This document shows positions 7,338 to 15,621 of a DNA stretch of 23,708 nt, one piece after another. The notes below the pieces were generated by a model, which worked only from the letters and a program-made list of their open reading frames with translations, had not been told where the DNA came from and made no database searches. Position numbers and translations under genes: made by a program. Origin of the DNA: JBCCEJ01 sp039030335. GTDB taxonomy: Bacteria > Pseudomonadota > Gammaproteobacteria > HK1. How positions within the stretch are numbered: position 1 is the stretch's first letter; each line of letters begins with the position of its first letter. Location: NCBI GenBank assembly GCA_039030335.1, contig JBCCEJ010000089.1:1-23708 (forward strand), read 5' to 3'.

Positions 7338-8153
7338 TCAGGTACCAGAGCGAGCGCGCTCGTGCTTCGATCGCTGGAACAAAGGGCCGATCACCCCGTG
7401 CATCTCCCGGTATACCCGGGGCGTCGCCGTGACGATATTGCCGGTGTCCAGAAATCTCTCGCTGCCGTCGGCGTCGGCTACGATCGCACCGGCTTCTTTG
7501 GCGATCAGCGCGCCGGCTGCCATGTCCCAGGCACTCAGCCCGAACTCCCAGAAGCCGTCATATCGCCCGGCCGCCACGTACACCAGATCGAGCGCTGCCG
7601 CGCCGGGTCGGCGCAGTCCAGCCGTACGTTCGGTGAAGGTCCGGAACACTTGCATATAGCGTTCGACCTCGTCGTTTTCACGGAAAGGAAAGCCGGTGCC
7701 CAGAACCGCACCATCGAGCGAGCGCCGCTCGCTCACCCGAATGCGCTTGTCGTTCAACTGGGCGCCACCGCCGCGGGTTGCGGTAAAGAGTTCCTGCTTG
7801 AACGGGTCGTAGACCACACCGACCTCGAGGCGCGTTTTGTGTTGCAGCGCAATCGATACGGCGAAGTGGGGAATGCCCTGCAGGTAGTTGAGCGTGCCAT
7901 CCAGCGGATCGATGATCCAGGTCCAGTCGCTGTTGCCCGTCCGGCCGCTTTCTTCTCCCAGAAAGCCGTGATCCGGATGGGCCTTTTGCAACGTTTCAAT
8001 GATCACCGCCTCGCATTGGCGATCGACTTCACTGACGTAGTCGTTCTTTCTCTTCTCGGCCACTTTGACGCGGTCCAGGCGTTCCATCTGGCGAAGCATG
8101 ATGGTGCCCGCAGCGCGCGCAGCGCCGATCGCAATGTTCAAAGGTCCTTGCAT
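7338..8153 (-). CDS. suhB: Inositol-1-monophosphatase family protein SuhB
   Basis: A 271-residue magnesium-dependent inositol monophosphatase-family protein. In enterobacteria SuhB also joins the rRNA antitermination complex and aids ribosome maturation, and a similar role is plausible here. Metal-site motifs are all present: EESG with Glu67, IDPLDGT at 81-87 with Asp82 and Asp85, and SAWDMAAG with Asp210. The ATG at 8153 gives a protein starting MQGPLNIAIGAARAAG, as in the family, with a modest GAGAA ribosome site; a longer in-frame start at 8195 adds an unconserved tail and is rejected. It diverges from trmJ, a common arrangement in gammaproteobacteria. Confidence 0.95.
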   Translation of the reverse strand: MQGPLNIAIGAARAAGTIMLRQMERLDRVKVAEKRKNDYVSEVDRQCEAVIIETLQKAHPDHGFLGEESGRTGNSDWTWIIDPLDGTLNYLQGIPHFAVSIALQHKTRLEVGVVYDPFKQELFTATRGGGAQLNDKRIRVSERRSLDGAVLGTGFPFRENDEVERYMQVFRTFTERTAGLRRPGAAALDLVYVAAGRYDGFWEFGLSAWDMAAGALIAKEAGAIVADADGSERFLDTGNIVTATPRVYREMHGVIGPLFQRSKHERARSGT

Positions 8154-8367
8154 GGAAGTTCTCGAGCGGGTGGTCAGATGAGGCGGCAGCGGCACTCGAC
8201 CGGTCCGGCGGACGTCGAGGTCACCGGATCGAGTTTACCATTCACCCTTGCCCATGGCCTTCACGAACCGGCACGCACGGCGCGTCGCAGCCGCTGCCGT
8301 ACCTGGACCGAGCCCGGTTTCTGGGCCACTCTACGCGACCATCGCGAACCTGACGTAGAGACCGGAT

Positions 8368-9180
8368 TTGACTTCGGCCGATCGCACTTCCGTCAACGCT
8401 CTGGGCGCGTTTCGCGTCGTGCTGGTCGAGACATCTCACCCCGGCAATATCGGCGCCGCTGCGCGCGCGATGAAGACCATGGGGCTCCGACATCTGTATC
8501 TGGTCAATCCGACCGGCTTTCCTGGCGCCGAGGCCACGGCCCGCGCAGCCGGGGCAGACGACGTGCTGTACCACGCACGGGTGGTGAGTGACCTGTCGGA
8601 CGCCCTGAAGGATTGCGTGCTCGCCTGCGCCACAACGGCACGACGCCGTGAGATCGGCGGTGTTCCGCGGGCTCCCCGGGGGCTTGCCGCAGAACTGCTA
8701 AGTGCGGCTGCGAAAGGACCGGTGGCGCTGGTGTTCGGGCGGGAAAGCTCTGGGCTCAACAATGCCGAGGTTTTGCAGTGCCAGCTGACCCTGGAGATCC
8801 CGGCCAACCCGGCCTACTCATCGTTGAACCTCGCATCCGCCGTACAGGTCGTCGGTTACGAACTCCGAACGGCCGTGCTCGCGGGCGTTTCCGGGGACCC
8901 GGACAGTGGTGAAGAGCTCGCCGGAGTGGGGGAGTTGGAAGGTCTCTACGCACATTTCGAAGCGGCGGCAACCGCGCTCGGGTTTCATGATCCCGAGCAC
9001 CCGAAGAAGCTGATGGCCAGGGTCCGGGCCCTGTTCGGCAAGAGTCGCCTGACTCATTCGGAAGTCCAGATTCTGCGTGGCCTGCTGTCAGCTGGCGAGC
9101 GGCGCGCAGGCGATCTGGAGCGCATTCAGGCAACTCTCACGGATTCCCCTGCCGGCGGTGCTGAGCAGCCGCCGGGCTGA
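8368..9180 (+). CDS. trmJ: tRNA (cytidine(32)/uridine(32)-2'-O)-methyltransferase TrmJ
   Basis: A SPOUT-class RNA 2'-O-methyltransferase that uses S-adenosylmethionine to modify position 32 of tRNA anticodon loops. The three trefoil-knot motifs are clear: HPGNIGAAARAMKTMGL at 24-40, LVFGRESSGLNN at 121-132, and IPANPAYSSLNLASAVQVVG at 144-163. A C-terminal helical extension (about 190-255, ending SEVQILRGLL) is typical of TrmJ and separates it from TrmL. The start is a TTG at 8368; no better in-frame start exists before motif 1, so it is accepted. Divergent from suhB with 214 bases between. The iscR or cysE neighbours seen in some relatives are absent here. Confidence 0.94.
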   Translation: MTSADRTSVNALGAFRVVLVETSHPGNIGAAARAMKTMGLRHLYLVNPTGFPGAEATARAAGADDVLYHARVVSDLSDALKDCVLACATTARRREIGGVPRAPRGLAAELLSAAAKGPVALVFGRESSGLNNAEVLQCQLTLEIPANPAYSSLNLASAVQVVGYELRTAVLAGVSGDPDSGEELAGVGELEGLYAHFEAAATALGFHDPEHPKKLMARVRALFGKSRLTHSEVQILRGLLSAGERRAGDLERIQATLTDSPAGGAEQPPG

Positions 9181-9248
9181 CGCGGTCGAGCAGGCCAGTC
9201 ACGGTGCGGCCGTGTCGTTCCTCCCGCGGTGTCCCGCCGGCCTCGAGA

Positions 9249-9914
9249 TCAGGCGGCCGGGTCGGCGTCCAGATCGAAAGGCGTGTTGAGGGGTTGCCCA
9301 TCCAGCCAGGCGAGTTCGTCACGCATCGTCAGGCGCCCCGTAGCGAACCAGCCGACCACGCTCGGTAGCAACTCGTGCTCCCGCTCGAGTACCCGCGCGG
9401 CCAGGGTGTCGGCGTCATCGGTGCCAACTACCGTGACGCTGGCAGCAGCGATCCGGGGACCACCGTCGAGGGTGTCCGTGACGAAATGCACCGTCGCCCC
9501 ATGCCGGGTCCGCTGGTCGGCGAGCGCTCGGGCGTGGGTGTTCAGGCCAGGGTAGTCCGGCAACAGCGAAGGATGGATATTCAGCATGCGCCCGAGATAA
9601 CGCTTTATGAAGGGCGGCGTCACGATGCGCATGAAGCCGGCCATGACAACGAGGTCAGGACGGTATCGATCGATGGTATCAGCGAGCGCATCGTCGAATG
9701 TGGCGCGCTCCGGGTACTTTCGATGGGCGACTACCTCGGTCTTCAGACCGCGTTCAGCAGCTGACGCGAGCCCGGCTGCGCCGGGCTCGTTGCTGATGAC
9801 GGCCACGATGTCGGCCGGCAGGTCGCGGGCACAGGCATCTGCCAGTGCGAGCATGTTGCTGCCCCGGCCCGATATCAGCACGACCAGACGGCAGCGGGCT
9901 GGCCGCTCAGACAT
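9249..9914 (-). CDS. purN: Phosphoribosylglycinamide formyltransferase 1 (PurN)
   Basis: Transfers a formyl group from 10-formyltetrahydrofolate to GAR in step three of purine synthesis. At 221 residues it fits the family. Motifs: VVLISGRGSN at 11-20 (phosphate-binding start), NIHPSLLPDYPGLNTHARAL at 112-131 with catalytic Asn112 and His114, and VTDTLDGGP at 145-153 with catalytic Asp150. The usual Gln a few residues after DGGP is replaced by Ala. The ATG at 9914 has a good ribosome site (GAAGG) inside the end of purM, and the two genes overlap by 8 bases, so translation is probably coupled. The C-terminus has a short Asp/Pro/Ala tail. Confidence 0.96.
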   Translation of the reverse strand: MSERPARCRLVVLISGRGSNMLALADACARDLPADIVAVISNEPGAAGLASAAERGLKTEVVAHRKYPERATFDDALADTIDRYRPDLVVMAGFMRIVTPPFIKRYLGRMLNIHPSLLPDYPGLNTHARALADQRTRHGATVHFVTDTLDGGPRIAAASVTVVGTDDADTLAARVLEREHELLPSVVGWFATGRLTMRDELAWLDGQPLNTPFDLDADPAA

Positions 9915-10938
9915 AGATAACCTTCGGGCCGTCGCGGTCGTCGACGAGCGTGCCGATCCGGCTGGCCGGGGTGGCGTGCGCCTCGAATGCGGCCAGCGCA
10001 GAGCCGACCTGTGCCTCGGGGACGCACACGACGAAGCCGACGCCACAATTAAATGTCCGGTCCATCTCGGCGCGCTCGATGCGCCCGGCGTCGGCCAGCC
10101 ACCGGAATACGCTTTGCTCGGGCCACGCACCACGCTCGATGGCTGCGCTGAGACCGGGCGGCAGCGCTCGCGGCAGATTCTCGGGGATTCCGCCCCCGGT
10201 TATGTGCGCCATGGCGGTGACTCGTACCTGTTGAAGCAACGCACGTACTGATCGCACGTAGATGCGCGTCGGCTTCAGCAGAGACTGCACGAGCGGGTCT
10301 CCATCCAGGGTCGCCGGCGCATTCGCGCCCTCCAAGTCGAGAACGCGCCGGACCAGGGAGTAACCGTTCGAGTGCAGGCCGTTCGCATGCAGTGCAATAA
10401 CGGCGTCGCCGGGGCGGGCCTTGCGGCCGTCCACGACCTGGTCTGCGTCCACGATGCCGACGCAAAAGCCCGCGAGGTCGAGGTCGCCTTTGGCGTACAT
10501 TCCCGGCATCTCGGCGGTCTCACCGCCTATCAGCGCGGCGCCAGCCTGCTCGCATCCGGCCGCGACACCATCCAGGACGGCGCGCGCCTGCTCCAGGTCC
10601 AGTTCCGCGGTGGCGTAGTAATCCAGGAAGAACAGTGGTTCGGCGCCGGCAGTGAGGATGTCGTTGACACACATGGCCACCAGGTCGATACCAACACCGC
10701 TCAGTTGTCCGTGATCCAGCGCGAGGCGCAGCTTGGTGCCGACACCATCTGTGCCCGATACCAGCAGCGGTTCCCGGTACCGGTCGAGCGGCACCTTGAA
10801 CAGTGCGCCAAAGCCGCCCACACCGGTCAGGACCTCAGGTCGGCGGGTACGGGCCGCCAGTGGCGCGATGTGTTCCACCAGTGCGTTGCCCCGGTCGATG
10901 TCGACACCGGCGTCTTTGTACGTCAGACCTTCTGTCAC
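9907..10938 (-). CDS. purM: Phosphoribosylformylglycinamidine cyclo-ligase (PurM)
   Basis: ATP-dependent AIR synthetase, step five of purine synthesis, a cytoplasmic homodimer. The 343-residue product begins TEGLTYKDAGVDIDRGNAL, the usual PurM N-terminus, then LVSGTDGVGTKLRLAL (ATP/phosphate region), MCVNDILTAGAEPLFFLDYY, GGETAEMPGMY and GLHSNGYSLVR, all strongly conserved. The start is a GTG at 10938, preceded by GGAGAG at good spacing; the frame is open further upstream to 11070 but that extension is unlike PurM. Overlaps purN by 8 bases in a purM-purN operon and diverges from the DUF2066 gene. Confidence 0.96.
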   Translation of the reverse strand: MTEGLTYKDAGVDIDRGNALVEHIAPLAARTRRPEVLTGVGGFGALFKVPLDRYREPLLVSGTDGVGTKLRLALDHGQLSGVGIDLVAMCVNDILTAGAEPLFFLDYYATAELDLEQARAVLDGVAAGCEQAGAALIGGETAEMPGMYAKGDLDLAGFCVGIVDADQVVDGRKARPGDAVIALHANGLHSNGYSLVRRVLDLEGANAPATLDGDPLVQSLLKPTRIYVRSVRALLQQVRVTAMAHITGGGIPENLPRALPPGLSAAIERGAWPEQSVFRWLADAGRIERAEMDRTFNCGVGFVVCVPEAQVGSALAAFEAHATPASRIGTLVDDRDGPKVIYV

Positions 10939-10955
10939 TTCGGGACTCTCCGGGG

Positions 10956-10972
10956 CGGTGGCGTCGCCACCG
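10956..10972. promoter_or_regulatory. Perfect inverted repeat in the purM leader
   Basis: CGGTGGCG and CGCCACCG flank a single T, a perfect 8-base inverted repeat 18 bases upstream of the purM GTG and overlapping or adjoining its ribosome-binding region. It could be an operator. As RNA, the tiny loop would have to open and leave a shorter stem. It does not resemble the known PurR box. Function is inferred. Confidence 0.35.
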
Positions 10973-11056
10973 TGTGGGCCATATCGAACGCCGGCAGTCG
11001 ATCGCCAACGGCCGGGCCGTTCGCACGAACGGGCAGCAGCCCGGTACATGGCCCGA

Positions 11057-11073
11057 CCGGTGACCGTCACCGG
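11057..11073. promoter_or_regulatory. Inverted repeat between purM and DUF2066
   Basis: CCGGTGA and TCACCGG are exact reverse complements separated by CCG. The site lies near the middle of the 315-base gene-free region between the divergent purM and DUF2066 starts, a good place for an operator serving either gene. Apart from this, the purM-side repeat and a TACAAT box, I see nothing else in the region. Confidence 0.35.
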
Positions 11074-11209
11074 ATACCGATCGTACCAGCGAATGTGGTG
11101 TCAGCGGCCCGAACATCTGCGTGACTTCGGGCCGGTGCGCGAACTGCCATGAGGCGCCTCGGCGCGCGGACCGACGAACCAAGGCCGTGTTCGCGGCGCT
11201 GGCGGCCGC

Positions 11210-11215
11210 TACAAT
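11210..11215 (+). promoter_or_regulatory. Likely -10 box for the DUF2066 operon
   Basis: TACAAT matches the sigma70 -10 consensus at five of six positions and stands out in GC-rich sequence, 38 bases before the ATG at 11254. No convincing -35 box lies 16-18 bases upstream, so an activator or a weak promoter is possible. Confidence 0.45.
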
Positions 11216-11253
11216 GGCGGTTTCAAGCTTTGCCGCTAAGGTGTAGCACTGCT

Positions 11254-12573
11254 ATGCGCAGGAAGTTCGAAGCGCGCGCGCGGGCCGCCGGTCCACGTGG
11301 TCCTGGTCAGACTCGCCGACGTCACGCGACTGGTATGTGGCTGTTCGGGGCGGTCTTTTTCGCGTGCGTGCTCTGGTCTGTGACCGCGCGCGCGGCACCG
11401 GTCTCCGGTCTTTACGAAGCCGAGGCCCTGCTGGCGGACACCTCCGAGCCGGCGCGGGCTGACGCGGAGCTGCGCGCGCTTGAGACGGTGCTCATCAAGC
11501 TGACCGGCGACAGCAGCATCAACGTCCTGGAAGTCATGGCGCTCTACGATCGCGGCGTGAGCGATCTGGTCCGTGATTCACGTCAACAGCTGTCAGCCGG
11601 CGGGGCGAGCCGCCAGCTGTGGGTCCAGTTTGACAGGAGGCAGCTCGATAATCTGCTGCAACTCGCGCAGGTGTCGCGCTGGGGTGCCGAACGTCCGCTC
11701 GGGACAGTGATACTGGCGGTGGACGATGGGCGCGGAGCTGAAATCCTCGCTGCCGCTGACGCGAGCGGTCGTGCTGCCACGATCATGGCAGCGGCGCGGC
11801 GCCGGGCGATTCCGCTGGTTTTGCCTCTGATGGACCTGACCGATCAGCGCAGCGTTGACCCCGCACGAGCAGATACTGGGCCGGCTGACCAGCTGGGGCA
11901 AATCCGGCGCCGGTACCGCGGTGAGGCGCTGATCTTCGGCAGCCTGCGTCGTACCGGGCAGGACTGGACCGCCCGGTGGACGCTGGACGCTCCAGGCGGC
12001 GCGCAGCGCTGGGAACAGCGCGGGCAACCCGTCTGGTTGCTCGAGACGCTGGTCGACCGCGTAGCCGATGTACTCGGCAGTCGTTTCAGAGATAACGCGC
12101 CAGCTCCGCGAGTGGCGGGCTCGGATCCCGCCCCGTCGCCATTTCAGACACAGCCACCGGTTACCCGCGACCGACCGGCTACTCCGACCGCGCCCCGCGC
12201 ACCTGCCGGCGGCGCCGCCGCCGTGTCGGGTGTCGGCACCGCGCCCCGCACCGTCACACCAGTCAGTCCGGTCAACGTGCCCCAGCGCACCGGGCCAGCG
12301 CAGCTGCACGCGGGTGGCCTACATCCGTCCGACGGGCTCGCCGTCACCGTCAACGGGGTGTATGGAGTCCGCGGTTACGGGCGTTTACTGGCGCATCTAC
12401 GCGAGTTGCCGGGGGTCGACGACGTGGTCGTCACCGGCGTGGCCGGCAGGCAGGTTGGCGTGGTGTTGCGTGGGAGCGGCGGCCGCCTGGTGGTGAGCGA
12501 GTCGCTCGCGGCAGATTTCCTGCTTCAGCTCGATCCCGTTTCCGGCGCCGGGCACTACCGGTTTCAACCGTAG
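11254..12573 (+). CDS. DUF2066 domain-containing exported protein
   Basis: A 439-residue protein of the DUF2066 family, uncharacterised envelope proteins of gammaproteobacteria commonly encoded beside purM. An N-terminal basic stretch (1-26) leads into a hydrophobic segment (28-44) and a probable signal-peptidase site at ARA/A near residue 47. The DUF2066 domain follows (GLYEAEALLADTSEPARADA onward to about residue 290). Then comes a linker of about 75 residues rich in Pro, Ala and Thr (about 295-370) and a small C-terminal domain (about 375-439). The ATG at 11254 is chosen for its AAGG ribosome site ten bases upstream; an ATG at 11335 would also give a signal peptide but without basic residues. 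Divergent from purM, and first of a run with the permease and hda. Confidence 0.85.
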   Translation: MRRKFEARARAAGPRGPGQTRRRHATGMWLFGAVFFACVLWSVTARAAPVSGLYEAEALLADTSEPARADAELRALETVLIKLTGDSSINVLEVMALYDRGVSDLVRDSRQQLSAGGASRQLWVQFDRRQLDNLLQLAQVSRWGAERPLGTVILAVDDGRGAEILAAADASGRAATIMAAARRRAIPLVLPLMDLTDQRSVDPARADTGPADQLGQIRRRYRGEALIFGSLRRTGQDWTARWTLDAPGGAQRWEQRGQPVWLLETLVDRVADVLGSRFRDNAPAPRVAGSDPAPSPFQTQPPVTRDRPATPTAPRAPAGGAAAVSGVGTAPRTVTPVSPVNVPQRTGPAQLHAGGLHPSDGLAVTVNGVYGVRGYGRLLAHLRELPGVDDVVVTGVAGRQVGVVLRGSGGRLVVSESLAADFLLQLDPVSGAGHYRFQP

Positions 12574-12582
12574 AGTTTCGCC

Positions 12583-13665
12583 GTGACAGAACCGATAAGG
12601 CCCGTTACGCCATTGACTGATTCCCAGCGCTGGATGGCGATCGCCGGCTTTGTGCTGGGTGCCTGGGTTCTCTACCTGCTGGCTCCGGTGTTGACACCGT
12701 TCGCGGTCGGTGCGTTGCTGGCTTACGTAGGCGATCCGCTCGTCGATATGCTGGAGCGCCGCCGGCTGAGTCGTACCGGTGCAGTGGTTCTGGTGTTCCT
12801 GATCATTTTCGGCGCACTGATCCTGGCGGCGCTGTTTCTGATCCCATTGCTCGAGCAACAGATAGTCGCGCTGGTCCGCAAGGTGCCTGGCTATATCGAC
12901 TGGATTCAGTCGAATCTGATGCCAGTGCTGATGCAGAGTCTCGGGGTGGAGCAGGGCGTCGTCGAACTCGGCGGCCTGAAGCGCACGATCGCCGGGCATT
13001 GGCAAAAGGCTGGCGGATTCCTGGTCGGCGTGGTGTCGGACGTATCGAAGTCGGGCATCGTAGTGATCGGTTGGGTAGGGAACGCGGTCCTGGTCCCGGT
13101 CGTCACTTTTTACCTGTTGCGCGACTGGGATCTGCTCGTTGAACGTGTGCACAATTTGATCCCCCGGACCGTCGAGAGCACCGTGTCTACGCTGGCGCGC
13201 GAGTGCGACGAAGTATTGGCCGAGTTCTTCCGTGGGCAACTGCTCGTCATGCTGGCTCTCGCGGTGATCTACTCCGCGGGTCTTGCGCTCGTCGGGCTCG
13301 AGTTGGCGCTACTGATCGGCTTGACCGCCGGTCTCGTCAGCTTCGTGCCGTACCTGGGCTTTCTCGTGGGCATTGTGCTGGCTGGAGTGGCCGCATTCTT
13401 CCAGTTCCAGGAAGTCACTCCCCTCATCTGGGTCGGCGGTGTGTTCGCTGTCGGTCAAGCGATCGAAGGCATGTTGCTGACGCCGCTGTTGGTCGGTGAC
13501 CGGATTGGAATGCACCCGGTTGCCGTGATCTTCGCCGTGCTCGCGGGGGGCCAGCTCTTCGGTTTCTTCGGGATCCTGTTGGCACTGCCAGCCGCCGCCG
13601 TGATCGTCGTGCTGCTGCGGCACGCTCACGACCGCTACCTGGAAAGCGACCTCTATCACACGTGA
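12583..13665 (+). CDS. AI-2E/PerM family membrane transporter
   Basis: A 360-residue inner-membrane protein of the AI-2E transporter (PerM/TqsA) family. It shows the family's paired N-terminal helices (residues about 18-50), a hydrophilic central region (about 95-185), and a block of C-terminal helices with SFVPYLGFLVGIVLAG near 247-262 and a final stretch ending GILLALPAAAVIVVLL. Family members range from autoinducer-2 exporters to ion antiporters; the substrate cannot be told here. Start is GTG, ten bases after the DUF2066 stop, so the two are likely cotranscribed. The order DUF2066-permease-hda is conserved in related bacteria. Confidence 0.92.
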   Translation: MTEPIRPVTPLTDSQRWMAIAGFVLGAWVLYLLAPVLTPFAVGALLAYVGDPLVDMLERRRLSRTGAVVLVFLIIFGALILAALFLIPLLEQQIVALVRKVPGYIDWIQSNLMPVLMQSLGVEQGVVELGGLKRTIAGHWQKAGGFLVGVVSDVSKSGIVVIGWVGNAVLVPVVTFYLLRDWDLLVERVHNLIPRTVESTVSTLARECDEVLAEFFRGQLLVMLALAVIYSAGLALVGLELALLIGLTAGLVSFVPYLGFLVGIVLAGVAAFFQFQEVTPLIWVGGVFAVGQAIEGMLLTPLLVGDRIGMHPVAVIFAVLAGGQLFGFFGILLALPAAAVIVVLLRHAHDRYLESDLYHT

Positions 13666-13814
13666 GCACGGAGCAGCGCTTCCCCGTCATGCATGTCCGT
13701 GAGCACGCTTGGTTCGATGTGTACTGCAGCCATGCGGTTTCCTGTTGAATCCTCGGGCGCCGCGGTGTCGCCCTGTGCTACCGCGTGCATCCTGTTGCTG
13801 ATGCAGTCGGGTCG

Positions 13815-14549
13815 ATGAAGCAGGCCGGACTGGATAGAGGGGCTCTCCGGCAGCAGACGTTGCCATTCGGACGACGTAGCTACGGATTTGCCGAGTTCGT
13901 CGCCGAGGACCGCACGGTGGTCGATTGGCTGCAAGGCGTTGGCCGGGCAGACCGGCACCATGGCCTGTTGGTCGGGGCTTCGGGCGTGGGCAAATCGCAC
14001 CTGATGTTGGCGACCTGCGGCCAGGCGCACGCTATGGGCCTTGGTGTCGCGTACATCCCTCTGGCCGAACGCTCGGCGTTGGCACCCCAGATGCTCCACG
14101 ACCTCGATGCGCACGATCTGGTCTGCTTCGACGATGTTGGCGCGATCGCCGGTGAACGGGCCTGGGAGCAAGCGGTGTTCGCCTGCTACAACGCCTGCGA
14201 TGACGCGGGCCGCCTCATGTTGTTCGCGGCTGGCAATACCGCGTCGGCCTTGCCTCTCGAACTCGCGGATCTGCAGTCGCGCCTCGCCGCCGCCGTCGTG
14301 CTCAGAGTCAACGCACTGGACGACCACGGGCTGACGGAAGCGATGATGCGTCGGGCTGACGCCGGCGGCTTTCGCCTGGTGCCCGCCGTCGCCGAATTTC
14401 TGATTCGGCGGTTCCCGCGCGACATGCACGTGCTGGCTGCGACCGTCGACCGTATCGCCAGTCTGTCACTGGCCGAGCAGCGCCGCGTCACGGTGCCCGC
14501 CGTCAGTGGCTGGTTGACCGACGGCTTGTTGGGGACCGCGTATGACTGA
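13815..14549 (+). CDS. hda: DnaA regulatory inactivator Hda
   Basis: A DnaA-related AAA+ protein of 244 residues that, bound to the DNA-loaded beta clamp, stimulates ATP hydrolysis by DnaA and so limits initiation. Features: QQTLPF at 13-18, fitting the Q-x-x-L-P-[LF] clamp-binding pattern; Walker A GASGVGKS at 54-61; Walker B DLVCFDDV at 101-108; and RRFPRDMHVLAATVDRI near 198-213, matching the sensor/lid segment of Hda. The ATG at 13815 puts the clamp motif close to the N-terminus as expected; a GTG at 13785 is possible but adds ten unconserved residues. Neither start has a strong ribosome site. The end overlaps the following hydrolase gene by 8 bases. Confidence 0.9.
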   Translation: MKQAGLDRGALRQQTLPFGRRSYGFAEFVAEDRTVVDWLQGVGRADRHHGLLVGASGVGKSHLMLATCGQAHAMGLGVAYIPLAERSALAPQMLHDLDAHDLVCFDDVGAIAGERAWEQAVFACYNACDDAGRLMLFAAGNTASALPLELADLQSRLAAAVVLRVNALDDHGLTEAMMRRADAGGFRLVPAVAEFLIRRFPRDMHVLAATVDRIASLSLAEQRRVTVPAVSGWLTDGLLGTAYD

Positions 14550-15405
14550 ACTGAGTGCGGCACGTGCCGAGAGCCGGTGGCAGCGGGTCGCGGGGTTACG
14601 TTTGCACTACCTCGAGTACCTGCCTGCGCCTGATCGGTCGCCGAGTGAGTTGCGCACGGTGCTCCTGCTTCACGGCGGGGCCGCCCATGCGCACTGGTTC
14701 GACTTCGCGGTGACGCTGCTGGCTGACCGGTACCGCGTGTTGTCGCTGGATCTCCGCGGGCACGGCGACAGTGAGTGGGCGCCGGATGGTCGTTATGGCT
14801 ACGCGCGCTACGCCGCCGACGTCGCGGCCTTCATCGATGCGCTCGGGACCGGCCCTGTAGGACTGGTCGGGCATTCGATGGGAGGTATGGTCGCGTTGCT
14901 CACCGCGTCGCGTCATGCAGACCGGGTGAGCGCGCTGACCGTCATCGATTCCAAGATGGAGATGAGCCCGGCACGCGTTGCGACGCTGCGACAGATCGGC
15001 GACGGGGGTGGCAAGCGCTTCGCGAGCCGCGAGGCGTTCATCGATGGTTTCAAAATTCGGCCCGAAGGCAGCCATGCAGATGTGGAGGTCGTGCGCTATA
15101 TGGCCGCCGCGGCGTGTCGTCAGTTTGACGACGGCACGTGGCGGAACAAGTTCGACCGCGCGGTCTACGCGCACCGCGAACCGGTCGACGGATTCGACTA
15201 CTGGGGCGACGTAGCCGCCCCGGCCCTGCTGCTTGGCGGCCGGCTGAGCGACCGGATCACGCCAGACCTGGTGAGCCGCATCAAGCGGCACTGCCCGCAA
15301 CTCGAATACCGGATGATCGATGGGGCGGGTCATCACATCCCACTCGATCGACCGCGTGAGTGCGATGCCGCCGTCAGTGCCTTTCTTGGACGAGTCTGGA
15401 CCTGA
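14542..15405 (+). CDS. Alpha/beta-fold hydrolase
   Basis: A 287-residue cytoplasmic hydrolase (no signal peptide). It shows the oxyanion-side motif LLLHGGAAHAHWF at 41-53, DLRGHGDS at 70-77, nucleophile elbow GHSMGG at 110-115 with Ser112, a likely acid at Asp237 (GRLSD), and histidines at 264-265 (GAGHHIPLDRP). The substrate is unknown; the family includes esterases, lipases, haloalkane dehalogenases and epoxide hydrolases, and Ser rather than Asp as nucleophile favours esterase-like chemistry. GGGGA at 14531-14535 is a good ribosome site. The 8-base overlap with hda suggests coupled translation, although the functions are not obviously linked. Confidence 0.9.
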   Translation: MTELSAARAESRWQRVAGLRLHYLEYLPAPDRSPSELRTVLLLHGGAAHAHWFDFAVTLLADRYRVLSLDLRGHGDSEWAPDGRYGYARYAADVAAFIDALGTGPVGLVGHSMGGMVALLTASRHADRVSALTVIDSKMEMSPARVATLRQIGDGGGKRFASREAFIDGFKIRPEGSHADVEVVRYMAAAACRQFDDGTWRNKFDRAVYAHREPVDGFDYWGDVAAPALLLGGRLSDRITPDLVSRIKRHCPQLEYRMIDGAGHHIPLDRPRECDAAVSAFLGRVWT

Positions 15406-15621
15406 CAGCGCGTCTGCAGGTGTCAGCAGCCGGCGTCGCACCGTGACTGTCTCTGATGGCCCGGCCGGCCCGGCGTACTGTATTGCACGTGCCGACACCG
15501 TGCCCCGTGATAAACATCAGAGGTCCGCAGGATGCTTTGATGTGGCGGCTGCGAAGACTCGACGGTGCGCTGCAGGCGCTCGTCTCGCGCGTTGCATGCC
15601 GGTGTCGCGAGGCGCTGGCGG

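Noticed and set aside
7320..8591. A 423-codon plus-strand open frame over suhB and the start of trmJ.
   Set aside because: It overlaps two certain genes in other frames, and its product resembles no family.
9181..9248. Short stem CACGG/CCGTG between convergent trmJ and purN as a terminator.
   Set aside because: The stem is only five pairs and no T-tract follows; too weak to call.
11311..11395. Twin-arginine (Tat) signal in the DUF2066 protein (TRRRHATGMW).
   Set aside because: The residues after the arginines do not fit the RRxFLK consensus; an ordinary Sec signal explains the sequence.
13662..13707. A direct repeat CGTGAGCACG at 13662 and 13698 at the end of the permease gene and before hda.
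   Set aside because: Partly inside coding sequence, GC-rich and short; only two copies, so chance is likely.
15402..15426. Stem CTGACA/TGTCAG at the end of the alpha/beta hydrolase gene as a terminator.
   Set aside because: Six pairs with a 13-base loop and no T-tract; alternative pairings are equally good.
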